Positions 54,214 to 64,000 of a stretch of DNA of 64,000 nt are shown here, one piece after another. The notes beneath the pieces are model-generated. The model worked only from the letters and a program-made list of their open reading frames with translations. It was not told where the DNA came from and did no database searches. The translations under genes and the position numbers were made by a program. The stretch comes from Thermophilibacter provencensis (GTDB lineage Bacteria > Actinomycetota > Coriobacteriia > Coriobacteriales > Atopobiaceae): the NCBI RefSeq assembly GCF_900128445.1, contig NZ_LT671417.1, positions 1,995,201-2,059,200 of the forward strand. Reading direction: 5' to 3'. Numbering within the stretch: position 1 is the first letter of the stretch; each line of letters opens with the position of its first letter.

Positions 54214-55049
54214 TGGCCGAGAAGAACCTGCGCGCCACGCACGCGCCCGCCCAGAAGACCTCGCTCGCCGGCAAGATCTTCCTCGGCGTCGTTGCCGCCT
54301 ACCTGCTCGTCCCCTTCCTGGCGACGCTCGTGTACTCGCTGTTCGTGGAGTGGACCGACATCCTTCCGTCCGGCTTCACCCTGCGCAACTACCAGGAGCT
54401 CTTCACCAACACCGTGTTCTGGGCCTCCATCGGGCGCACGCTCGTCCTGTGCCTGGTGAGCGTCGCCATCACGATCGTGCTCATCCTGCTCGCGATGTAC
54501 GTCGTCGTGGCCGTCAACCGCAAGGTCGCGCCGGTGATGCAGTTCCTCTGCATGATCCCGTACGCCCTGCAGGGCGTGATCCTCTCGATCGGCATCATCT
54601 CGCTCTACACCGGGACGGGCACGATCCTCTCCAACCGCATGTTCATGCTCTTCGGCGCCTACACGATCCTGGTGCTCCCCTACATCTACCAGGGCATCCG
54701 CAACGCGCTCAACTCCATCGACGCGGGCATGCTCATCCAGGCGGCCGAGATGCTCGGGTGCGGGCGCTTCCGCGCCTACGTGCAGGTCGTCCTGCCCAAC
54801 ATCCTCTCCGGCATCCTCGTCTCGAGCCTGCTCGCCGAGAGCATCATCTTCGGCGACTTCGTGCTCGCCAACAACATCGCCGGCACCAACTACCAGAACA
54901 TCCAGGTGTTCCTCCAGGCGAACATGGACGTCTCGAGCGGTCTTTCGAGCGCCGTCGTCGTCGTCATCTTCGTGGTGGTCGCGCTCGTGACCGCGCTCGT
55001 CCTGAAGCTTCAGGGCGCCGCCCAGAACAACGCTAAGGAGCAGGCATAA
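54213..55049 (+). CDS. ABC transporter permease 2
   Basis: A 278-residue permease with six TM helices and the EAA loop (QAAEMLGCGRFRAYVQVVLPNILSGI), like PotC. The start ATG at 54213 is part of TAATG, so translation is coupled to the first permease. With that protein it forms the transmembrane channel of the importer. Confidence 0.92.
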   Translation: MAEKNLRATHAPAQKTSLAGKIFLGVVAAYLLVPFLATLVYSLFVEWTDILPSGFTLRNYQELFTNTVFWASIGRTLVLCLVSVAITIVLILLAMYVVVAVNRKVAPVMQFLCMIPYALQGVILSIGIISLYTGTGTILSNRMFMLFGAYTILVLPYIYQGIRNALNSIDAGMLIQAAEMLGCGRFRAYVQVVLPNILSGILVSSLLAESIIFGDFVLANNIAGTNYQNIQVFLQANMDVSSGLSSAVVVVIFVVVALVTALVLKLQGAAQNNAKEQA

Positions 55050-55050
55050 C

Positions 55051-56082
55051 ATGGCTTACATCGAGTTTAGGGACGTCGTTAAGCGCTTCGGCGACAACAC
55101 CGTCCTCGACCACATCAACTTCGGCATCCAGCAGGGCGACCTCGTGACGCTGCTCGGCCCCTCCGGCTGCGGCAAGTCCACGCTGCTGCGCTGCCTCTCG
55201 GGCCTCGAGAGCGTCAGCGAGGGCCAGATCGTGCTCGACGGCCGCGACGTCACCAACGTGCCCGCGTCCAAGCGCAACATCGGCATGGTCTTCCAGCAGT
55301 ACAGCCTCTTCCCCAACATGACCGTCGAGCAGAACGTCGCCTTCGGCCTCAAGATGAAGAAGGTGCCGAAGGACCAGATCGAGAAGAAGGTCGCGGACGC
55401 CATCGAGATGGTCGAGCTCAAGGGCAAGGAGCGCGCCTACCCGGCCAACCTCTCCGGCGGCCAGCAGCAGCGCGCGGCCCTCGCCCGCTCCATCGTGACC
55501 GAGCCCTCGGTGCTCCTGCTCGACGAGCCCCTCTCGGCCATCGACGCCAAGCTCCGCAAGGCGCTGCAGTCCCGCATCCGCGAGATCCACAAGGAGCTCG
55601 GCCTCACCACCATCTTCGTCACGCACGACCAGGACGAGGCCATGGTCATGTCCGACGTGATCCAGCTCTTCCACTCCGGCCGCATCGAGCAGGCCGGCAG
55701 CCCCGTCGAGGTCTACACGAGCCCCGTCTCGGAGTTCGCCGCGAGCTTCATCGGGAGCTACAACCAGCTCAGTGCCGGCGAGTTCTCCCGCCTGACCGGC
55801 GTTGCCGTCCCGGCCGGCAACGTGGTCGCCGTGCGCCCCGAGACCATCGGCATCTCCCTCGAGAGGCCTGAGGCTGCCGAGGGCGCCTACGTGGTGCGCG
55901 GAACCGTCATCGACAGCACCCCGCGCGGCAACGTCTTGCGCTACACCGTCAACGTGGGCGAGACCACGCTGCGCGTCGACGTCCTCTTCCGCAGCTTCCA
56001 CATGTTCGACGACCTCGACACCGTCTGGCTCACCCTCCCCGAGCACGACTGCCTCTGCATCCCCGCCGAGAGCGCCGCGTAA
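55051..56082 (+). CDS. ABC transporter ATP-binding protein (PotA-like)
   Basis: A 343-residue importer ATPase: Walker A GPSGCGKS (36-43), Q-loop VFQQYSLFP, signature NLSGGQQQR, Walker B VLLLDEP, switch FVTHDQDEA. A C-terminal TOBE-type regulatory domain (about 240-335) follows. It resembles the polyamine, iron and 2-aminoethylphosphonate importers. ATG at 55051 follows AAGGAG. It completes a receptor-permease-permease-ATPase operon. Confidence 0.95.
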   Translation: MAYIEFRDVVKRFGDNTVLDHINFGIQQGDLVTLLGPSGCGKSTLLRCLSGLESVSEGQIVLDGRDVTNVPASKRNIGMVFQQYSLFPNMTVEQNVAFGLKMKKVPKDQIEKKVADAIEMVELKGKERAYPANLSGGQQQRAALARSIVTEPSVLLLDEPLSAIDAKLRKALQSRIREIHKELGLTTIFVTHDQDEAMVMSDVIQLFHSGRIEQAGSPVEVYTSPVSEFAASFIGSYNQLSAGEFSRLTGVAVPAGNVVAVRPETIGISLERPEAAEGAYVVRGTVIDSTPRGNVLRYTVNVGETTLRVDVLFRSFHMFDDLDTVWLTLPEHDCLCIPAESAA

Positions 56083-56121
56083 CGGGGGCGCCGGCGAGAG
56101 GGACGTCAGCCCGCCCGCCGG

Positions 56122-56190
56122 CGTGCAAAGGGGACGGGCACTTTTGCACGGCCGGAGGCAGCGTGCAAAAGTGCCTGTCCCCTTTGCACG
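56122..56190. repeat. Two adjacent GTGCAAAAG/CTGTCCC palindromes in opposite orientation
   Basis: Palindromes at 56122-56150 (CGTGCAAAGGGGACGGGCACTTT..) and 56162-56190 (CGTGCAAAAGTGCCTGTCCCC..) are inverted relative to each other, separated by 11 bp. The pair resembles a REPIN-type doublet and lies between the importer ATPase and the PHP gene. Confidence 0.85.
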
Positions 56191-56226
56191 CCTCCCCTTC
56201 GCCCCACCGACAGCAAGGAGCGCACC

Positions 56227-57222
56227 ATGCCCTTCTCAGACCAGGTCTTCCTCGCCCCCGGCGGCAGCCGCTACAAGGGTAACCTGCACAGCCACACCAC
56301 CAACTCCGACGGCCGCCTCACCCCCGCGGAGTCCGTCGCGGCCTTCCGCGCGCACGGCTACGACTTCCTGTGCCTCTCCGAGCACGACCTCTACACCGAC
56401 TACTCGGACGCCTTCGACGACGAGGGCTTCGTCATCCTCCCCGGCCTCGAGGCCTCGGCCTACCTGTACGCAGATGAGTCCGAGTCCGTGCGCCTGCGCT
56501 GCCATCACATGCACGGCATCCTCGGGACCGACGAGATGGTCGGCGCGGCGCCGCGGCTCTTCTCGCACATGGAGCGCCTCGAGCCGATCCGCTGCCACGG
56601 GAGCTGGGACGGCGAGGCCGTGGCCGGCGAGCTGGCGCGGAGCCTTGCCGAGCGCGGCTGCGTCGTGACGTACAACCACCCCATCTGGAGCCGCGTGGAA
56701 CCAGACGAGTTCTGCGGGGCTGAGGGGTACTTCGCGCTCGAGATCTTCAACTACGACACGGTGAACGAGTCCGGGACCGGCTATGACGTCACCTACTGGG
56801 ACCTCATGCTGCGCCGCGGGCGTCGCGTGCTCGGCTTTGCCTCCGACGACAACCATAACGAGGGCCTGTTCGACGACGCCTTCGGCGGCTGGGTCGTCGT
56901 GCGAGCTCCCGAGCTCTCGAGGGACGCTATCGTCCGCGCGCTTCTCGCAGGCGACTACTACTCCTCGAGCGGCCCCGAGCTCCTCTCCTGGGGAGTCGAG
57001 GCCGGGCGGGTGTGGGTCGAGTGCTCGCCGTGCGAGCGCGTGAACCTCGTGGCGGGAGGCCCCGTCAACGCGGGCGGCACCGTCATCGCGCAGGCCGGCA
57101 CCGAGGGCCTCACGCACGCGGAGTTCGAGCTGCGCGGCGGCGAGACCTACCTTCGCGTCGAGTGCGTCGACGCGCGCGGGCGGACGGCCTGGTCAAACCC
57201 CGCCTTCGCGGACGAGGTATAG
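56227..57222 (+). CDS. PHP-domain metal-dependent phosphoesterase
   Basis: A 331-residue protein with a PHP domain at the N-terminus: GNLHSHTTNSDG (H21, H23, D28) is motif 1, FLCLSEHDLYTDYSDAF motif 2, GLEAS and CVVTYNHPIW further metal ligands, and GFASDDNHNEG the last. The C-terminal 100 residues form a beta-rich domain (CERVNLVAGGPVNAGGTVIA). PHP enzymes hydrolyse phosphomonoesters or phosphodiesters with bound metals. ATG at 56227 has AAGGAG upstream. It follows the importer operon, with only repeats between. Confidence 0.9.
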   Translation: MPFSDQVFLAPGGSRYKGNLHSHTTNSDGRLTPAESVAAFRAHGYDFLCLSEHDLYTDYSDAFDDEGFVILPGLEASAYLYADESESVRLRCHHMHGILGTDEMVGAAPRLFSHMERLEPIRCHGSWDGEAVAGELARSLAERGCVVTYNHPIWSRVEPDEFCGAEGYFALEIFNYDTVNESGTGYDVTYWDLMLRRGRRVLGFASDDNHNEGLFDDAFGGWVVVRAPELSRDAIVRALLAGDYYSSSGPELLSWGVEAGRVWVECSPCERVNLVAGGPVNAGGTVIAQAGTEGLTHAEFELRGGETYLRVECVDARGRTAWSNPAFADEV

Positions 57223-57269
57223 GCGGACGCACGTCCTTCTCGCCCGGCGGCGAGCACATGGCCCACGCG

Positions 57270-57303
57270 AAAGGCACGCCCCAGCCTACGGAGCGTGCCT
57301 TTT
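57270..57303. terminator. Bidirectional terminator between the two PHP genes
   Basis: AAAGGCACGC and GCGTGCCTTTT around a 13-nt loop. A-run before and T-run after make it an intrinsic terminator in both directions. Confidence 0.85.
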
Positions 57304-57347
57304 GCCTAAATCGGGGGTACGACGAGAAGGGCGGCCGCCCCGGCGCC

Positions 57348-58190
57348 CTACCGCAGCGGCATGGACTCCCAGGAGCCGTCCGCGCGCGGGACCTCGGCCG
57401 TGCGGTAGCCCACCTCCCAGGCGTGCGCGTAGGCGGCGCGGATCCCGTCGCATATGTCTTCCGGCCGGTGGCCGTCCGAGCCAACGGTGATGGGCACCCC
57501 CGCGCGTCGGAAGCGCTCGAGCAGGCCGCGGGCGGGGTAGTAGTCCCCCACCCCCTTGCGCCAGCCGGCCGTGGAGAGCTCCACGCGCCGCCCCGTGTCG
57601 CGCGCACAGGACGCCATCTGGTCCCAGAGGGGCACGAGGTCGATCGTGGGGGCGAAGCCCGCGTTCGCGAAGCGCATGGCGAGGTCGGGGTGCGCCATCG
57701 TGGAGAAGGGAAGCGGGCTCTCGCAGGCGCGGCACCACGTGGCGGCGTAGCGGCGCCACACCTCGTCGGGGCCGAGCTCGCGCCAGATGCGCTGGTCGGA
57801 GGGGTCGTCGATCCAGGCCCCGTCGTCCTGCTCGCCCAGCCAGTGGACACTTCCCAGGAGAACCTGTGCGTCGGCCGCCCAGCGCTCGACGTTGCCCTCG
57901 CAGCCGGGGTACCAGTCGCACTCGAACCCGTAGATCATCTCGAGGCCGGGGTGGGCGTCGCGGGCGGCCTCCCACGCGGCGCGGTGCTCGGGGAGATCGG
58001 CCTCCGCGACCTGCGCCTCCCCTGCCGGGTCCATGACGGCAGGCAGCGTGAGGTGGTCCGTCGAGACGAGCACGCGGCAGTCGGCGGCCTCCGCGGCGCG
58101 CGCGTTCTCCTCGAAGGTCCCCGCCCCGTCCGAGAAGTGCGTGTGGGTGTGGGTGTCAACGATAGATCCGGGAGCGAGCGGACGTGCCAC
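57348..58190 (-). CDS. PHP-domain histidinol-phosphatase-like protein
   Basis: A 280-residue PHP protein of the HisJ/HisK type: IVDTHTHTHFSDG (H14, H16) at the N-terminus, LVSTDHLTL, IYGFECDWYPG, LLGSVHWLG and, near the end, ITVGSDGHRPEDI. No other histidine-biosynthesis gene is in the window, so activity on histidinol phosphate is uncertain. GTG at 58190 is supported by AAGGAG. It converges on the importer-linked PHP gene. Confidence 0.9.
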   Translation of the reverse strand: MARPLAPGSIVDTHTHTHFSDGAGTFEENARAAEAADCRVLVSTDHLTLPAVMDPAGEAQVAEADLPEHRAAWEAARDAHPGLEMIYGFECDWYPGCEGNVERWAADAQVLLGSVHWLGEQDDGAWIDDPSDQRIWRELGPDEVWRRYAATWCRACESPLPFSTMAHPDLAMRFANAGFAPTIDLVPLWDQMASCARDTGRRVELSTAGWRKGVGDYYPARGLLERFRRAGVPITVGSDGHRPEDICDGIRAAYAHAWEVGYRTAEVPRADGSWESMPLR

Positions 58191-58270
58191 GGGGTTCTCC
58201 TTGCTTCTGCGGGCTGCACTCACACCGATGATATCCCAGCCCCGTTCGCGTCGTGTAAGCGGCCCATAAG

Positions 58271-58303
58271 GCGGGCCGCCGGGCGTGAAGCCCGACGGCC
58301 CGC
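58271..58303. terminator. GC-rich hairpin downstream of carB
   Basis: GCGGGCCGCCGGGC and GCCCGACGGCCCGC arms around GTGAA, between the carB stop and the PHP gene start. There is no U-run; it probably supports carAB termination together with the adjacent palindrome. Confidence 0.55.
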
Positions 58304-58330
58304 CGCACGGGGGTCGAAAGCGTGCGGAAG

Positions 58331-58359
58331 CGTGCAAAAGTGCCTGTCCCTTTTACACG
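58331..58359. repeat. GTGCAAAAG/CTGTCCC palindrome
   Basis: CGTGCAAAAG-TGCCTGTCC-CTTTTACACG, three bases after the carB stop codon; one arm mismatch. Confidence 0.85.
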
Positions 58360-58362
58360 CTT

Positions 58363-61581
<3,219 letters not shown>

Positions 61582-62850
61582 CTAGAAGCGCCTCCCCTCG
61601 CGGACGTCGATGGCGAGGTAGTCGTCCTCGCCGCGCATGAGCTTGGCAAACGCCGAGAAGGCGTAGGTGGAGTCGTTGGGGCCGGGCTTGGCCTCGGGGT
61701 GGTACTGCATGGAGAAGGCGGGGATGTCCAGGAACTGGATGCCCTCGGGCGTGCCGTCGTTGAGGTTGACGTGCGTGAGGCGCACGCGGCCGTACGCCTT
61801 GGTCTGGACGACGGGCGCCACGTGGGCGCGGGACCAGAAGCGCAGGTCCTCGTCGGCGGGGTGCTCGGCCACGCCGCCCGAGAGCTCGGGAACGAGCGGG
61901 CCGAAGGACGAGAAGACCGGGCCGTAGTTGTGGTTCTGCGCGGTGATCTCCACCTTGCCGGTGAGCAGGTTCATCACGGGCTCGTTGCCGCCGTGGTGGC
62001 CATACGGAAGCTTCTCAATCTGAGCGCCGGCCGCCATGGAGATGACCTGGTTGCCGAGGCAGATGCCAAAGACCGGGAGCTTGCCCAGGCAGGCACGCAC
62101 GGCGTCGACCACGGGCGGCACAGAGACCGGGTCGCCAGGGCCATTGGAGAAGAACACGCCATCGGGGTTCATCTCGAGGACCTTCTCGGCGGGCGTGTCC
62201 CACGGCACGACCGTGACCTCGCAGCCGACGGCGGAGAGGCGCTTGCCGATGCCCTTCTTCTCGCCGCAGTCGTAGGCCACCACGTGCAGGCGCGGCTGGC
62301 CGTCGGAGTCCTGGCCGGGCACGACGTAGGACTCCTTCGTGGAGACGTCGGCGACGTAGTTGTGGTCGGCGATGGCGGGGGACGCCTTGACGCGCGCGAC
62401 GAGGCTCTCTGGGTCGAGGTCCGTGGTGGAGATGGCCGCCCTCATGGCGCCGCCCTCGCGGATGGCGATGGTGAGGGCGCGCGTGTCCACGTCCTCGATG
62501 GCGACGACGCCGTTCTGCGCGAGGAAGTTCGGGAAGCTCTCCACGGACTGCCAGTTGCTCGGGGTGTAGCACATGTCGTGAACCACGAGGCCGGCAAGGT
62601 GGAGCGGGTCGCCCTGCATGTCCTTCTCGTTGATCCCGTAGTTGCCGATCTGGGGGTACGTGAGCGTGACGATCTGGCCCGCGTAGGACGGGTCGCTCAC
62701 GATCTCCTGGTAGCCGACCATCGAGGTATTGAACACGATCTCTCCGAAGGTCTCTCCCTCGGCGCCGGCAGAGCGCCCAAAGAAGTGCATCCCGTTCTCG
62801 AGCGCGAGAAGCGCCTTAGGATGCCTGCCGTCGTCAACCAGTAGGTTCAC
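61582..62850 (-). CDS. carA: Carbamoyl-phosphate synthase small subunit
   Basis: A 422-residue glutaminase subunit that supplies ammonia to CarB. The class I amidotransferase triad is C264 (VFGICLGNQ), H384 and E386 (AFSMQYHPEAKPGP). The N-terminal domain has FNTSMVGYQEIVSDPSYAGQIV. It is some 30-40 residues longer than the usual CarA, owing to added loops. GTG at 62850 is the likely start, with AAAGGG ten bases upstream. It is adjacent to carB and preceded by a terminator-bearing leader. Confidence 0.97.
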   Translation of the reverse strand: MNLLVDDGRHPKALLALENGMHFFGRSAGAEGETFGEIVFNTSMVGYQEIVSDPSYAGQIVTLTYPQIGNYGINEKDMQGDPLHLAGLVVHDMCYTPSNWQSVESFPNFLAQNGVVAIEDVDTRALTIAIREGGAMRAAISTTDLDPESLVARVKASPAIADHNYVADVSTKESYVVPGQDSDGQPRLHVVAYDCGEKKGIGKRLSAVGCEVTVVPWDTPAEKVLEMNPDGVFFSNGPGDPVSVPPVVDAVRACLGKLPVFGICLGNQVISMAAGAQIEKLPYGHHGGNEPVMNLLTGKVEITAQNHNYGPVFSSFGPLVPELSGGVAEHPADEDLRFWSRAHVAPVVQTKAYGRVRLTHVNLNDGTPEGIQFLDIPAFSMQYHPEAKPGPNDSTYAFSAFAKLMRGEDDYLAIDVREGRRF

Positions 62851-62888
62851 AGCAACACCGCCCTTTCGTCGTGCGCCCAGGGGCAAAC

Positions 62889-62950
62889 TCGCAGCTACAA
62901 AAAACGGAGCACCCGCCGCGGGGCGGAGACTCCGAATAAGGCAGCTGCGA
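62889..62950 (-). promoter_or_regulatory. Terminator-bearing leader (attenuator) of carAB
   Basis: On the carA strand a stem CGGAG..CCGCC/GGCGG..CTCCG (62934-62905) is followed by TTTTTT (62904-62899), an intrinsic terminator inside the carA 5' region. An outer helix TCGCAGCT/AGCTGCGA (62950-62943 with 62896-62889) encloses it. A TATACT -10 box lies upstream at 63008-63003. PyrR-type or similar pyrimidine control is plausible, but I do not see the classical PyrR-binding loop with certainty. Confidence 0.65.
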
Positions 62951-63109
62951 TTAGGTTGTGGACGCCTTTTCGGTCTCTCGTACCGTCTTAAAGGTCTTTG
63001 ACAGTATAGCCGGAAACGCGTTCACCGTGTTGCGGCATAACGCATTCGCAAAAAACGCGGGAGGGCGGGCGGAAAGTGGGCGCAGGCCGGCTCGGGTCCC
63101 GCGGAGGCG

Positions 63110-63236
63110 CGTTTGTAGTGCACCTCACGGGGGAGACCCCGAGTACACTACAAACGATCCCATAGATAATCCGCTGGTAGGGTGCTTGCGTCATTTGTAG
63201 TGTATCTGCCACTGCCGCCTCAAAGCGCACTACAAA
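63110..63236. repeat. Two TTTGTAGTG inverted-repeat pairs
   Basis: CGTTTGTAGTGCA and TACACTACAAACG (63110-63156) form one interrupted palindrome; TTTGTAGTGTA and GCACTACAAA (63194-63236) a second, 37 bp further. They fill the gap between carA and hydF; the stretch 62951-63109 otherwise shows only the carA promoter. Confidence 0.7.
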
Positions 63237-63301
63237 GTGGGCGAGACCGCCAAGAGCCGCCGCCGGCCCCATCCGCGGGCCCCACGCGCTGCCCGGAGGG
63301 C

Positions 63302-64000
63302 TTACTCGTCCAGCGCCGCGAGGGCCTCCGGGAAGGGCGTGAGGCTGCGACGCAGGATGCCGTGCATGTGGGCGATGGCCACGCCGTAGTTGGTCAGGGG
63401 GACGCCCTGGTCCGCGGCCTGGGACTGGCGGCGGCGCATTTCGCGCGCGGTGAGCGTGCAGCCCCCGCAGTGGATGACGGCCGCGTAAGGGGTGAGGTCG
63501 TCAGGGAAGTCCGCGCCGCTCGTGAACGAGAGCCCGAGCTCGGCGCCGGTGTGCGCGGCGAGCCATGCGGGCATCTTGACGGTCCCGATGTCCTCGCACT
63601 GGCGGTGGTGCGTGCAGCCCTCGCTGATGAGGACGCGGTCGCCGTCACGCAGGCGGTCGAGGGCGGCCGCGCCCGCGACGGCAAGCGCGAGGTCGGCCTT
63701 GTAGCGCAGCATGAGTATCGAGAATGACGTGAGCGGGACCGCGTCGGGCACGACGCGCGAGACGGGCCCGAACGCCTGGGAGTCCGTGACCACCAGGGCC
63801 GGGGGCGCGACGAGCGAGGCGAGCGAGCGCGCGAGCTCCGTCTCGCGGCAGACCACCGGCACGCACCCCGCATCGAGCAGGTCGCGGATCGCCATCTGCT
63901 GCGGCAGGATGAGGCGGCCCTTGGGCGCGGAGGCGTCGATCGGGCAGACGAGGACCACGACGCTCCCCGGCCGCACGAGGTCCGCGACGACGCGGCGCCC
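63302..64000 (-). CDS. hydF: [FeFe]-hydrogenase H-cluster maturation protein HydF, C-terminal part
   Basis: The gene enters from the right edge, so its GTPase domain lies outside. The visible roughly 232 residues match the HydF dimerisation and cluster-binding domains: VVLVCPIDASAPKGRLILPQ, VVTDSQAFGPV, VPLTSFSILMLRYKADL, LISEGCTHHRQCEDIGTVKMP (a Cys-x-His-His cluster-ligand motif) and VIHCGGCTLTAREM with the paired Cys of the [4Fe-4S] site. HydF scaffolds the H-cluster before transfer to hydrogenase, so the organism should make an [FeFe]-hydrogenase. Confidence 0.93.
   Translation of the reverse strand, partial: GRRVVADLVRPGSVVVLVCPIDASAPKGRLILPQQMAIRDLLDAGCVPVVCRETELARSLASLVAPPALVVTDSQAFGPVSRVVPDAVPLTSFSILMLRYKADLALAVAGAAALDRLRDGDRVLISEGCTHHRQCEDIGTVKMPAWLAAHTGAELGLSFTSGADFPDDLTPYAAVIHCGGCTLTAREMRRRQSQAADQGVPLTNYGVAIAHMHGILRRSLTPFPEALAALDE

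Overview
The window is GC-rich bacterial DNA that most resembles a strictly anaerobic actinobacterium of the class Coriobacteriia, probably an Olsenella-like member of the Atopobiaceae. This is inferred from base composition, the tig-clpP-clpX block, a hydF gene for [FeFe]-hydrogenase maturation, many Tat-exported lipoproteins, SdpR/SdpI and PadR/DUF1700 operons, and many HTH regulators paired with oxidoreductases. No 16S gene is present, so the placement is tentative.

Positions 1-15,100 are a redox accessory region. It holds a partial nitrilase, two nitroreductases, three aldo/keto reductases, an iron alcohol dehydrogenase, two LysR regulators with visible AT-N11-AT boxes, and a five-gene minus-strand operon (aldo/keto reductase, flavodoxin lipoprotein, DUF362 lipoprotein, esterase lipoprotein, DUF4405 membrane protein). 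Inside it, 6.3-9.0 kb is a decaying block: a DHA2 drug exporter with a stop and two frameshifts, an esterase with a lost Trp codon, and a chimeric lipoprotein. A MarR/MATE pair at 15.7-17.2 kb has been fused by a deletion. An ABC exporter pair follows.

Positions 19,600-28,200 are core: valS, a TatD-type hydrolase, a GT8 glycosyltransferase, clpX, clpP, tig and tRNA-Leu(UAG). Positions 28,300-34,700 hold stress or immunity modules: sdpR-sdpI with a PH-like membrane protein and small acidic proteins, PadR-DUF1700, and an ECF sigma factor with a DUF4179 anti-sigma-like protein. Positions 34,800-51,800 hold an AgrC/LytS-type kinase and LytTR regulator beside two ABC exporters, a three-gene overlapping cassette ending in DUF4160, and two paralogous MFS-acetyltransferase operons. 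The two MFS operons face away from each other across a dead ISLre2 insertion sequence, and each is preceded by a nearly identical short leader peptide (MRQTNEET(L)R). A third exporter follows with a gutted copy of the kinase/regulator pair.

Positions 52,000-58,200 encode an ABC importer (Tat lipoprotein receptor, two permeases, PotA-like ATPase) and two PHP-domain phosphoesterases. Positions 58,300-64,000 encode carB and carA behind a terminator-bearing leader, and the 3' part of hydF.

The intergenic space is unusually rich in dispersed short palindromes: a GTGCAAAAG..CTGTCCC family just after stop codons, a MITE-like element with GTACGTACCC ends, an AT-rich 100-bp palindrome interrupted by the insertion sequence, CCGGCACT/CCCGCACT clusters, and TTTGTAGTG pairs. 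The heptamer CGAGAAG/CTTCTCG is strongly over-represented in and between genes. The best candidates for something undescribed are the leader-peptide-controlled MFS-acetyltransferase modules and the repeat families.
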